Of a DNA stretch of 64,000 bases, positions 23,820 through 37,484 are shown one piece after another. The stretch is from the NCBI GenBank assembly GCA_033032175.1, contig CM065319.1:13799018-13863017 (forward strand). The letters run 5' to 3'. A program made the translations under genes and the position numbers. This stretch comes from Saturnia japonica (Eukaryota; Arthropoda; Insecta; Lepidoptera; Saturniidae). Below the pieces are notes generated by a model. The model was not told the DNA's origin. It saw nothing but the letters and a program-made list of their open reading frames with translations, and did no database searches. Position 1 is the stretch's first letter; every line of letters begins with the position of its first letter.

Positions 23820-25395
23820 TAATAGTGAAATATATGAATCTTGGTTTTAAGTCTCCGTTTAAATAACTCTTATTGTGGAAATGTTCTATAAAATACATAA
23901 GATATTTCAACAACTATAAAATTAAAAGGTTGAATTAATAGCGTAATAGCATTATTCGGAAACAAAGTTAATTATTCTATGCAATATGTAAAACTTTATT
24001 TGAATTCTGCTTTTAGCTGACTATAAAAGAATAATGTTTGTTATTCGTAATTAGCGTTAAATAGCTAATTTGGAGCTATGTATTATAAAATTCGATTACC
24101 TATATACATATATGTTTTAAGATTTATTTGAGGAATTACTTTGTATTAATTTCACTTATTTGTTAATAAACAGAGTAAGTATATAATTGTTATGTAAGAT
24201 TCAGTTATAAAAGCTGTAGATTTGGAAATAAGGTGGTAGTTCCGTTTCGCAATTCTGTTGTCCAGTTATTTATAGAGAATGAGAGAAAAATTAAACCAGA
24301 GTAGTAACAAAGTGGTTGTTTTGGTTGAAATTAATCCTATTGGTAAAAACTCTGGCTTGGCTCCGACATATACTTGATAGAGTCGATACTTACAATATCA
24401 TTGAGCTGTTATTATGTCCAGCAAGTTTCGTAGCTCGTTGTGGGAAGATAAAGTTTTAAGTTAGGTAAAAAGGGTTTCATTGATAAAGGAAGAAAGAAAA
24501 AGTTTATTTATTCATAACATAACACATTAAAAATTTAAATTATAAAGATATAAAAACAACACAACTAACAATAATAATAATAATAAGTAACGTGCCGTGC
24601 GGGAGGGAATAAACAGGTCCCAGTCTCTGGTGTCAGCATAATTGCTACATTGCTAGGTATATTGTTACAAAAATATTGTGTGTTGTGTGCAGTTTTAATT
24701 TAAATATAAAATAAATTATAACAAAATATCGTACGCCAAAAAATATTATAGAAAAATAAATTAGTACAATACTGTTATTATAACATGATTTTCTTTATTG
24801 GAACATGACATCGTTAAAACTAAGTATAGTAATTTTTATCAGAAAATACAACACAATATTAGAAGCTCAATATTCATAAAAAATTTACAATTTTTAACAT
24901 ACGTCAGCAAAAACGGATTACTAGAAACTGGATGCGAAACTTCTTCTCTACTTTCGAGTTATCAAAATAGGTTGCAAATAAGTAGTTAACAATCTTCGAT
25001 CAATAAAACAATGAACAAAGGCAAAGAGAAAAAAATTGTTATTTTTTGTTACACAAATATAATATTGTTAAACAAATAAATGTTGAGTAAGGATGAGCTA
25101 TAACGTATTTAAAATACACAAATAATTTAAAAACATTGTGAGTCAGCTCAACACGCGACTGGAGTTTACGGGGGGAAGGTTTAAATCATGGACAGAACCA
25201 TAGATGTAGTATTTATTATATAGATCGGCAATGAGTAGATTCGGGCGAGCCGAAAAACAAAATACATTAGTGTGCGTGTAATAGTGCTGCAACATGTACT
25301 GACTCGGCTTTAACGTCGATATCGATACACATATCGGTGTATTCATGTCGCCTAGTTCAACATACACAAAAATTTTATAATACTACAAATTTATA
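23820..25395. other. Intergenic AT-rich DNA, no recognised gene
   Basis: Only short frames without family resemblance occur. A small ATAATA microsatellite lies near 24570. The stretch 25143-25367 has a 74-codon minus-strand frame that I do not consider a gene, as it has no recognisable motif. Confidence 0.5.
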
Positions 25396-25400
25396 TAATA

Positions 25401-25990
25401 CTAGCGGAAACCCGCGACCTGCACGCGATTCCTAAACAATAATAATTTTCATCCCTTAATTGTATTTTACTCTTATTATTGACGATTTGTAAGCTTATCA
25501 TATGTGACATATATATATGACATACTTCCTTTCTACAAAATTTCATGAAAATCATTATTGAATGAATACAAATATATTTTTTTACGATTTCTAGATGTGT
25601 TATCAACGATTCTTATAGCCTGTCAATTATACAATGACTTCCACTTCCTATATACATAATTTTATCAGAAACGGTTGAGAAATAATTAGATATATATTTT
25701 AATATTAATAAAGTATTATTAACAATTCCTCTTGACCATCATTTATGGATTGATATTACTTCCCGCGAATAAAATTTCATCAAAATCGGGGGATTTTTTT
25801 TTTTTTTTTTTCCTTTAATATTGTTATAATTATTGTATCCTATTAATTGAGGAATAACATAAACTTCCCGTTTGCTAATTTCATAAAAATCGATCAACTC
25901 ATTTTTGAATTAAATCTGGACATACACAGGCATAGATAGACAGACGGGGGCATGCATTTTTAAGGACATTTTCGTAATCAGTATCCTTTA
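25401..25990 (-). mobile_element. Helitron-like repeat in reverse orientation
   Basis: It begins on the plus strand with CTAGCGGAAACCCGCG, the reverse complement of a hairpin plus CTAG 3' end. It continues with several blocks of the type TTTCAT(G/C)AAAATC(A/G), repeated at about 25538, 25780 and 25884, and a CAGACAGACGGGGG-like tail near 25945. No coding capacity. The far edge is uncertain. Confidence 0.45.
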
Positions 25991-26300
25991 TATACGATGT
26001 ATATCAGAGTATTTGGAAAAAAGTTACATACACAAATATAACTACAGATTTGGAAAACTGTCTAAAAACAGTTCATTCAAAAAAAAATAAAAAAAATTAT
26101 ACCTACTTTCATTACATTAAGTAATTAAATCTTAAAGTTTTCATTAATTTGGTTTGTTTTCTAGTATTCATATTTCATGTATGTAACTACATATATAATT
26201 TATTTATTTAATTGGGCCGCGCCAGTGGTCAGTGCATTAAACACAATTACAAAAAAAAATAGTTTCAAGGATTGAATGCACTAGGTCTTTTAAGGCAATC
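25990..26300. other. Intergenic AT-rich DNA
   Basis: No gene or clear repeat boundary was found; short A-runs and TTTA repeats only. Confidence 0.5.
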
Positions 26301-26779
26301 ACAACATGCACCAGTAGACGTGAATATTTGAAACAATACAAAAACCTAACATATTTCAGATAACGCAGAATTATTACAGATTATGATTAATTGAACTAGG
26401 TAAGTATAAAGAATATGAAAAGTAATAAAAATCATCAAAGTGAAATACATATAAAAATTACAAAGAAAAAAATATAAATCACTAAATGTCAACAAAATTA
26501 AACAAGCAAGAACACTAGTCCCATGTCCATTGTCACTTGACATTGTTTTAACCCAACATGCACTTGTAGACAATAAATATTCGAAACCAACATAAAAAAG
26601 GTTCAAAAAAATTTTTTTTTAGATAAAACAAAATTGTTTAAAATTTGTCAAATTAACTAAGTTAAATAAGTAATAACAAATTTTAAAGATATAAAAATCG
26701 TCAGTGTCAAATGTATATAAAAATGTCAAAAAAAAGAATATAAATCATTAATGTCCAAACAAAACTAAATAATCAAAAT
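26300..26779. repeat. Imperfect tandem repeat of about 240-255 bp, two units
   Basis: The block beginning CAACATGCACCAGTAGAC near 26308 is repeated, diverged, from about 26554 (CAACATGCACTTGTAGAC). Both units end in an AT-rich series with AAAAATCATCAA/AAAAATCGTCAG, ATATAAAAAT and ATATAAATCA. The second unit ends exactly at the left edge of cubilin duplication unit 2. No coding potential. Confidence 0.65.
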
Positions 26780-28965
26780 ACTAATAAATAACTAGCCAAT
26801 AAAATATATTTTTATTTTATTATAAACATATACTCTATGTAGATTATTTTTTTCCAAATTTCTCGATATATGTCCTTTATAAAGGATACTCACGTATACT
26901 CAGCAAATCACGTATTCGTAAAAAAATTGCATATGTCCTAAGGACATAGTTACAGATTTCACTCAAAACGACTTGACAGATTCTTATACAATTTTGTACT
27001 CGGAAAGTTTAAGTCATTTGTCAATTTATAAGCTATATGAATTTTCAATAATACTTTTAGAAATCATGAAATATGAGTAATAATAATTATTTAGATGAAG
27101 AAATTCTTGCATAATAAACGCGTGAAGAGCTGCGGGTATTGCTAGTATTAACGAAATCTATGCTTTAAAATAACACCTACCTAATAATTAGCTTCTACTT
27201 GCAATGCCAACAAAGTCTGCAACCCAACCCGTGCCGCCGTTATTCAAAGTGGTTATGTACATAATTTTCACATAGTTATCATCGCTTGTAAAGTCAGCTG
27301 GTGTCTCGGAACAAAATGATACCTTTACGTTACCTGCTCTGTCAACCAATTGTATATAGTTCTGGTCACAGTTAACTCCCATATCGAACGTTGAGAACCG
27401 TAAGAGCAGTTGTGTACCAAACGGTGTTTCGAGTTCCCACTCACAGGTAGACACCTGACGATAGACATTGGGGTAAAACGGGCTAGTTACTCTACCGATT
27501 TCGTTTGTTAGTTTTCCGCCGCACCCCTTACCCTTATTCGACGTCACATAATTTAGATCGAAAGTCAATCTATCATATACTGACTCAATGTTCTCCGGGA
27601 AGTGATTGTGTAATAGAATGTACCTTCCCGTAGAGAACACAGGGTAATTATACGTATATTCAGTATGTATTCTAATAATTTTGGTCGAGCTTGTATCATT
27701 ACCGTCATATATATCAAGATAACAATCATTATTCCAGTAATTAGGTTTTACAGTCATGAAATAGAGTGATATAGTGTAATTTTCAGGTGCTGTTATGAGT
27801 GTGTAACAATCTCGATCTACGTCTTCACTTTCGTACATAGATTGTACTCTACCATAAGGTGCTGTGTAATTCCTGCTACAGTAACCTCCAACTAACATTT
27901 CAATTTGAACACCCTTATGATTTATATTATCTGAATCTGATGAGGTCATCAAATTGACGTAAATATTACCATAAAGAAATAAATCAACAGAATCTTTATG
28001 ACCACACAGTTCGAATTGCTTGGGGAATGTTAATTCGTAAAATTCAGCTTTAGAGAAGAACTCATTCATTTCGTAATGCATAATAAAGTCTTTTCCGATA
28101 GTTAAATTTGTTTTATTAGGAATGTTAGTTATTACGAGTTTATCTTTACTACATATACTTGAACCATCATTCTTTACAGATGGAGATTGTAGATCTACTG
28201 TTATGGTAAGATGAACATCTGTATAAAAATTATCACCGCTGTCTAAATGATATGCGCAATGTATACCACGAGGAATGGATCCCGCATCATAGCCTGGCGA
28301 TTTCAAATATTGCGCTTTACGATTTAAAATGTACTGAGTCTGTCCGCATACAGAACGTTGAACAGTTAAACGAGCTTCGAATCCTGAACTAGTGATTTCT
28401 CCATCGGTCAATAGTCTGATACCCATCATTTGTCCAGACGATATCAACTGTGGCGGTTGTGTGTGTCCGCAGTATTTTCCGATTACAAGACTATTTGGAT
28501 TAATACCATCCGTAACTTCAACATAATCACAATCACATTTGTTATAGCCTAAAGCAGTCTGATTTACATTTCTGCAAGGTGCAACATGGAATGAGGTAAA
28601 CTCGATTTTTATAAAGGTATCATCTGGCGACATCACCGTCCATAAACAATCTAAATAGTTCTCATATACCACATTGCCATTTATTAGTGGCGATTTTAAA
28701 ATGTGAGAGGAACCCGCTTTCATTTCAATTGTTCCACCACATCCTACGGACGTGGAGTAGCTGAAAAACACTATAGCCTTAAAGCCTTTAAATTGAACAC
28801 TCGCATCAGTAACGAATTGTAATATCATAGTGTTTCCGCGACTCCTTAAAACAGTGGTAGAGTTTTTAAAGCCACACATTAAAGCCAGTCGCTTATTCGA
28901 ATTTATTATTTGTCCATCAAATACAGAGATATAGTCATTGGAACAATCATTAGTTTCTTCAATAT

Positions 28966-28972
28966 CTAATAT
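28966..28972 (-). other. Frameshift site 4 in cubilin copy 2
   Basis: Copy 2 reads ATATCTAATATAAAG where copy 1 (10297-10310) reads ATATCTATATAAAG, a one-base gain that closes the upstream frame shortly afterwards, inside CUB 23. Confidence 0.8.
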
Positions 28973-31626
28973 AAAGTAATTTTAAAACTACTATTTTATT
29001 AGGAGGCGCCACAATGTTCCAAGTACAGTTCATATCTTCATGATAAGTTTCAAAGTCATTTGAAACAATAACTGTACTTGTATTTATATAACCACCACAT
29101 GAATAAATTTTATAAGACATTTTAAAGCCCTTTCCTTGCTTAAAACTGTCTGTGTAAAATACAAGAGAAATTGTGTCTGAGCTCAAAGTAGAGGGCAATT
29201 CATTACCACAGTATACCTGATTATAGTACTCGACAATACTGTCGGAAGTTATAGTTAAATTATCATACTTACAGTCAGGATATGTCCCTTCTAATTCAAA
29301 TTCCAAAAACTTGATGACGGCCTTTTTGCCAGCGGCTGATATTTCATACGAACAGCTCAGATGTGCAGGATAATCATAAGGAAAACGTGGACTATACAAA
29401 AATTGTTCTTTTTCAGTTGCAATATAGTGTCCCCCGCATATGGGTATCCATTCAGCTTTAAATCCATCAAGGTTAGTCTCAGCGTCTGTTCGTAATACAA
29501 CCTTCATCTTATTATGGGTGGAGTTGTATGAATGTGGTAAATTACGTCCGCATAACCTTGCCATTTCAGTATATTCATCATTATTCCAGTCATATATAAT
29601 CACAACATCTTTTGTACAATTAATTTGATCTTCAATAACAAAACGTTCAATAAAGTTAAGAGATATTCTATTGCCCAATTCAGCATTCAGTTCCCAAGAG
29701 CATTCTTGATTTGGATAATAATTTTTAGGATAGTTTGGTGTTTCAAATACATTTTGATAACTAAGCAAATATCCACCACACTGGTCACTAACTGTTTTTA
29801 CATTTACTTTTATATCTGTATTATTTTTGACTTTCGAATGGTATTGAATATATATAAATTTAAAGTTAGTCAATATTGGAGAATCCAAAAGTTTCGTTTT
29901 ACAAAATTCACCTAAAGTTGGAGAGTTAGAAGTTAATCCTTGAGATATTTTTATATATTCATCATCACAATCTAATTTGAATGTACCTTCCATATTAAGT
30001 TGAACTCTGTTATTTATAGGAACTAGCACTATCCATGCACATTCTAATGTACCATTGTAGGAAGCTGGTACAGTTAGAACATTTTTAGGGGTTTCTCCTG
30101 CATGCAATGTACCACCACATGGTTGTGACCTCCATTCTAAATGAAAGAAGAGTGAACTGCTTTTGCTCTTTGTTGCTTTAAAGTCTACTACCGAAGATGG
30201 AATTCTGTAAGATACTTCTGTGTTGCCACAAAGATCTCGACTAAATATCATTCCCATTTTATTCACCACTGATTTAATATTTAATTTAGGATCGTAATAA
30301 CGGCAGCGAGTACTACTTACAGATGAATTGAGACTAGCAGTAATAAATATAGTATTATATTCAAAAGTCTCTTGAACTAATGAGTTCTTATTGTTATAGT
30401 GCCATTCGCATGTATATGAACGTTGTAGTTCCGGTGAAATAAGCATTCCACTAACACCAGATAATTCACCACCGCAAAGTATCGGATCTTCAGAGCTAAA
30501 CTTTGCTTTGAATCGATGTCGAGAAGCTAAAGGATTTAGCCATAAATATATTGCTAGTTTGTAGGTGGATGATTCAATCACTAAATTAGTTGGATTATCG
30601 TTATCATCTGGTATTCTTTTTATAGGAGACTGGAAGTTTATATCGTTGAAAATACCTATTTTGTGTTTTAGGACATCTGCGTCTAGTATTTCAATACGTA
30701 CTCTTCTGTTTTTATTTGGAACTTTTATAAGCCATTGACAATACCTCAGTGTAGTTTCAAGAGGATAGCTTGGAGTCATTAAAAATCCTTCAGGGGTAGT
30801 AATAAAACCACCACACACTGGTCTGGAAGAATTAAAAGTAAACCTAAATCCTCGATGATCAGATAATTGTGTCCACTCACTCGGTTTTCCGATGTAAAAC
30901 ATAATCATTGCCTCATTTGTTGACGTTTCAATTAGCGAAGAGTCGGTTTCAATATCATCGTTGCAAAAAGTTTTCAAAATAGCAATTGTATTGTTAGCTG
31001 GTATGTGTTCTTGGATCACTATTTTGGTTGCACAAGGTGATTCAGAGTCTGGCAAGTCAATTTCTTGAGATTTCAACAGTAAGCTGTTTCTTGGAGGCCC
31101 AATAATCTTCCATTCACAGACTGTACCATACGGTAACGCTTGTAGATGTGGATATCCCGGAGACAATATTTCACCAGTCCTTGAAACAATCGTACCTCCA
31201 CAAATATCGATCGAAATGTTAGCCTTAAACCCATTTCTTGGCTCCGCTAGTTGAGTTGAGTACTTTATGAAAAGAACATTATCGCTAGACTTAATGGTTC
31301 CAGGATTTTCACTACAAAAACGACCTAGACGAGGGGCCATTTCCGATGAACCATCTCGTATTTCTACTACTTCTGTATCACAACCATCTACATCGTCTAA
31401 ATCAAATCTGTCCATAAAATCAATTCTTAATATTTCTCCTGGTGGTCCCCGAAAGGTCCAGATACACTCTGAATATGGTGTTGGAACGGATGGATAGTTT
31501 GGAGAATTAATAATCTCCCATGGATGATCAGGGTCTAAATTAGCTGTAACTCCACATTCTACACGTTTTTCTTCATAGCGTATTCGAAAGTTCTGGAAGT
31601 TTGCTATAAAGTTTATATTCTCGTTT

Positions 31627-31638
31627 ATATAAAGCTTA
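31627..31638 (-). other. Frameshift site 3 in cubilin copy 2
   Basis: Copy 2 reads TTTATATAAAGCTTAC where copy 1 reads TTAATATAACTAAC, a net gain of two bases that creates an immediate stop after FVSFI in CUB 15. Confidence 0.8.
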
Positions 31639-34596
31639 CAAACATAGCATTACCTGAAGTAATAATATCTGTTTTGATTTCGTGCTCAGCTCCACAATAC
31701 TTTCCACTGGCTAGTAAAGGTGCATATACAGAGTCTCCGTTGTGGAGAATCACTGAAGTTAAGCATTTAGTATTTGTGTTAGTTATATTGAAATGCTCAA
31801 ACTGTAATTTAATAACTCTACCAGGCCGGACTTTAACTGTCCAGTCACATCTAGCCCGATTATACCTTGATATACTGTTATAATAGTTCTGCCAAGATGG
31901 TTCAATTGTGCCTGAAAAATTGGTAATGAGACCACCGCACACGGCTGATACTCTAGCTTCGAACCCTTTTTTAACCATTGACGCATCAGTCTTAAATGTA
32001 ACCTTCAAATAATTTGAAATATTTGTAAATGATTTTGATGTTTCAGATACACAAAATTGTTCTTGGATCGGTTTCCACTGACCTAATACATGTGATGAAT
32101 ATAACGACACTGAGTCAGCAAAGCAACCATTCGTTTCTTCGATTTCAAAGTTAGAAAATTGCAAATTTAAATGATTTCCCATAGCGCATTTGAATATCCA
32201 TTGGCAATTTAAGTCATTTTCGTAGCTATTTGGGTAATTAGGCGAGTGGAATACTTTAGAAATTGTAACGAGCTCAGTCTTATTATAACCACAATTTATT
32301 TTATCACCGGAATATGAATCTGTTGATATTCTATCCGAATTAGTCCATTCAATATGAAATAATGAACCTGTATTTGATTCATCCAACGATAATGTTAAAT
32401 AAACTGCGCTGGAAGTTGTTTGTACTATTTTCGTCTCAGGATTCAAAATGCCACAAAGCTCTTCTAAAAGCGGTGCAGTATCGTCATAACCATCGTATAT
32501 CGACAATTTATTATAACACACAGAGCCGTATGACTGGATTTCTAATCGATCAATTGTCAAGATAATCGTCTGAGTTCCAGTGGTTATTATTCTCCAAAAA
32601 AATTCTCCAGAACCGTGGTAAGCGAACGGATACAGAGGTGAAGCGAGAATCCCGTTATCTCCGACAATGTCGTTTCCATGCAAATATCCATAATGAATAA
32701 GAAAACCTTCACCATTATTTTCTTTATTACTATGGAATTTTATGTATAGCCGCGATGCTGTGGTGATATTTACAGGAATATCTGTTCCGCAATAGACTCC
32801 TAAAAGCTCACCACCACCTGAATCTTTACGTACTTCTAGATAATCCTCATTACATCTATCTGAAAATTCTAAATTGAATCGTTCAAACATTATGTAGACT
32901 TGATTACCAGGTGAAGTGTTCAGTACCCATTCACAGTCAACATCCCCAGAATATGGTCGAGGGTAATTCGGTGATGCAATTGTGCCTTCTTCAGAACTTA
33001 AAGTTCCACCACAAGCATTGTTCCATGGTGAGTAATGGGCAGAGAAACGTCCAACAGTTTTATCTCTATTATTCCCCAATTCGATAGTAATAGCACTGCC
33101 GTGACTGACTATCATAGGAGGAACTTTACTTCCACAATATTCGTCAATTAAAGGGGCGTTGTTATCATCCCCGTCATAAACTCGAAGATAAGACAAAGAA
33201 CAACTTGTGTTTGTTATGATATCGTTACTTTTGGGTAAGGATATATAATTTATCGTCAAGGATATTTTTTGATCCAACTTCGGGGCAACAAGTGTCCAAA
33301 TACAGCTGTTAGTAGGGTTGTTTAAGTCACTTGAAATTATACCATCGTGTAGAGCTGTTAATAAAGCGCCACAAATTGCGGTAAAATTAGCTTTAAATCC
33401 TTTTGCAGAACCATAATTATTTGTAATAAATCGTACTTGCACCCTATTACTTTTTGTTATTATTTGTGTTACATTGGAATTAGGACAGATAAGATGTGTG
33501 TAATTTGAGGACATGTCGTCAAATAACTGTATATGGTCGGCGCATAGATTTTCATCATCGTCATCATAGGATGACGTGCTATACAAATCCATATCGATGA
33601 AATTTATTTCTATTCGATGATTATTTGGTACTGTTATTGTCCAAATGCAATCTAAGTTATCATCATAGTTTTTCGGATAATTCTTAGAATATATATAACC
33701 ACTTTTAGCCTCTATAAGACCCCCACATAAAGATCTTTGTGAATTAAATGTCGATTGAAAATATACTGCATTCAAAGACGAGTGTTTTACTAGTTTCACT
33801 AACATGTAATTACCACTGGATTGTACAGTTGTCCTGTCTCTATGACAAATCTTCGACAGTAGAGGATATGTTGTATCAGGACCATTATATATCTCAATTG
33901 CGTCAATAGTGCAATTGACATTTTCCGACAAATAAAGGTCAGTAAAAGACAATAGAACACTTTTGCCTATAGCTGTTTCTATTAACCATTCGCATTCTAA
34001 CTCGCTACTAGATGTAGAGTCTTTGTTCAATAATAAAGTCCCATATTCTTTTTGTAAGTGTCCTCCGCAGCCGTGGATTACCCACTCTAGACGAAAACCT
34101 GTCCTAGGAAGGTACCCCGTTACTAAATTAATTTGTAAAGAATTACTTTTACTCGTAAACGCAGGTGGCAGCGTATTCCCGCAGTATTTTGATACGAAAG
34201 AATCATCAGTAGCATCTTTTATCTGTAAGTAATCGCGATCACAACCCAGTCTTGTTCTATGATTATTCCACCAGTTACGATTGTATCGAAAAGACTTATA
34301 GATATCAAAATGTGTGAAAGTGACGTTTATTTTATTACCTTTGGGTACTATGATATTCCATAAGCAAGTTAAGTGCAATGGATAGCTATTTGGGTAATCA
34401 GGACTTTCTATGACTCCATATCGTCCTGTTAAGTTATTTTGACAAACTAAATTGTAATTAAGGAGAAAACCTTTTCCTCCCAGGTAAAAATCAGAACGAA
34501 ATTTAATAAAGGCATAATTAGATGTTGTTTCTATATTACTTAATGCTGAAGATATAAAACAATGTCTTCCTAGACTAGCAGCGTTTGAGTTACGTC

Positions 34597-34602
34597 CGTG
34601 AA
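34597..34602 (-). other. Frameshift site 2 in cubilin copy 2
   Basis: Copy 2 reads ACGTCCGTGAATATT where copy 1 has ACGTCCGTCGAATATT. The lost C shifts the frame in CUB 7 and ends the upstream frame about 12 codons later. Confidence 0.8.
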
Positions 34603-37478
34603 TATTTCAATATAGTCGTCGTTGCAATTGGGAGTTCGTTCTAGATCTAACTCCGTAAAAGAAATATGTATTCGTGATCCGGTGTTTACAATAATTTTAT
34701 AGAAACATTCGGCATTTTCGTTATAATTATTTGGATAATTCGGTGATGATATTGAACCCACTGAGCTAGTCAGAGTACCGCCACATCCTGTCACGGTACC
34801 GTCCCATTCAATTTTAAAGCCATTGCCTGTTAAATAGAAATCTGAGTGAAAATAAAGGTATAAGACATTCGCAGTAGATTTAATCAATCTCGATTGAAAT
34901 TTACCGCAAAACTGACCAATTAATGGAGTATTTCGCGACCCACCATTTCTGATTTCGAGGTAATCTCCTAAATGACATTTATCACGTATCGGACGTTCCA
35001 AATCAAAGTGTGAAATATTTAGTTTAATTTGTTGACCAACTGGGACCATGATAACCCAGGTGCAATCTCGATTAGGCTCATATGCTTTAGGCCATCCTGG
35101 AGAATATATAAAACCATGAGTTTTCATGTACGTTCCACCACAATAATTTTTGCCATCTAAGAATGCATATGAAACCGAAAAGCCAGGAGAACGAATGGAG
35201 TTGTCAGATTCAAATAGGATTTTCAAGCGATTAGTAGAAGTTGTTAAAGCAGGGGGTGTATTAGTACCACAAAAGCTACCAATAGTGGTATCATTATTCT
35301 CATTGTCTATTTCAATAAGTCTGACATAATCGCCATCACAATTTGGCATATTTTCGAGGTTGAATCTGTTCCAAGTCAAAACAATGTGAAAACCTTCTGG
35401 AGCTATCAATATCCAACTACAAGACTGTCCATTGTCATAGGTGGCCTTGTCACCTGAAGGATGATTAATAAGTCCTGTAGTTTCTCTATATATTCCACCA
35501 CATTCACTGGAAGTAGTGGTATAATTTGCGTAAAATCCGGTTCCCGTCATACTGAGATCAGAATTAAATTTTATGTACATAAAATTATGTGACGAAATTT
35601 GTTCTGGCGGTGTGTGTTCGGAACCTCCGCAGTATTTACCTAGTAAAGTTGAGTTAACATCTGGACCATCACGGACTTCAACATAATCATATGGGCAATC
35701 ATTTGTTCCAATACTCTCAATATCGAAATCATGAAAGACAAGTTGAATGACTTTGCCAGGTGTTGTACTTATAACATATTCGCATACTTTATCCTCAGGG
35801 TAACTAAATGGATAGCCTGGAGATTTCACTTCGCCGGTATCACCAAAAATGTTTAAGTGACACAAAGCTTTATATGAAATTTTGAACCCTTCGTTAGAAA
35901 CACTGAGGTCTGTTTTGAATATCAAAAATAAAGAATTTGTTGTCGAAATGTAAGATTTTGGAAATGAAGTACCGCAAAATTTACCTACTAGACGGGAGTC
36001 GGACGATGGACCGTCGTATATTTTGAGATAATCTGAACGACATCTCAAAGAATTTTCCAAGTTGAATAATTGAAACTCTATTTGTATTTTAGTGTCTACG
36101 CTAGTTTTTATTTTATACTCACACAATAAATCACTTAAATAACTTCCATTAAAAGATGGAGATATGAGCTCACCTTTGTCTGCAGTGAAGAATCCACCAC
36201 AGCCGGGTATGCCTTCCATGGGAGCGTATGATATTTGGAATCCGTTACCAGAGCCATACGCATCTGAATGAAAGTGTATAAGAATCTCGGAACCAGCTGA
36301 CTGTACAGGCGCGGGTTGGGTAGAGTTACAATATTTTCTTAGAATAGGGTCAGTAGTACGTTCACCATCATAAATTGCCAAATAGTCGAAACTGCAATTT
36401 GGATGTTTTTCTAAGTCTAAAGCAAAGAAATGTAATTGTATTCGCTTGCCGTAAGTTGTAGTCAAGTGCCAGTAGCAGTCGCGGTTAGGTGGATATTTTC
36501 CCGGTGAGCCCGGTGAACTGATGTGTCCGTGTGTGAACGCATTCAGTTCACCGCCGCACACCGGTTGTATACTTGTCCAATGCAAGGCGAAGCCCTTTTT
36601 AGCGACGGAGCCGTCGGATTGGAACCAGAAATATAAGTTATTATGAGTTGAAATAATATTTCCTCCTTTAGGAAAATTGTTTCCACAAAATCTACCTATA
36701 AGTTGACTAGCAGAGCTTCGACCGTCATGTATCTGTAAGAAATCAAACAAACACTCGCTTTGTGCTTCTAAATCAAATTTACTAAAGGTTATATTAATTA
36801 CTTTGTCGGAAGCTGTGTGAATTACCCATGCGCATCGGGATTTATGGCTGTACGTTGTATTAGACATAGGGTATATAATACTGCCTTCTTCGTTATCTAA
36901 TACACCGCCACAAGTTCTAGACATGATTTGACATAATGGTCCTGTATACTGCGCGGTGCATTCGCACTTGTAACCTTTTAAGGAGGTATCATCTCGTCTA
37001 CAAATACCGCCATTGAGACATGGATTGACACTACAAAAATTTCTAGATATATCACAGTGAGCGCCGGTGAAACCTTTAAAACAAATGCAAGTATAACCAG
37101 TCCGTAGCGTGTGACAGTGCCCGTGAGATCCACATGGATTATTTTCGCAGCCTTGACTAAAATTGAAACCGGTGGCCACAATACAACCCTGAAGTCCTAC
37201 TCCATCCCCTTCCATACCATCGGGACATATACACTGAGTTCCTGACCCACCGATTCTTGCTGCATCAACGCAGGTTGCAGAAGGATGACAGCCTCCATTA
37301 TTTATATTGCATGATCCTCTCCAAGTGCACGTTACTCCATCGCCTTGATATCCAGGAGGACAGAGGCCGCAAATTCGAGATCCGATCGTATTGTGACATG
37401 CCACCAACGGACTGCATCCGCCATTCGGGATAGTCACGCATTCATCAATGTCTGTACAGCTATAGCCGTCACCCTCAT

Positions 37479-37484
37479 ACCCGA
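37479..37484 (-). other. Frameshift site 1 in cubilin copy 2
   Basis: A run of four C in copy 1 (CATACCCCGATGG) is three C in copy 2 (CATACCCGATGG). This homopolymer-length change truncates the N-terminal frame after about 317 codons, in EGF 4. Confidence 0.8.
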
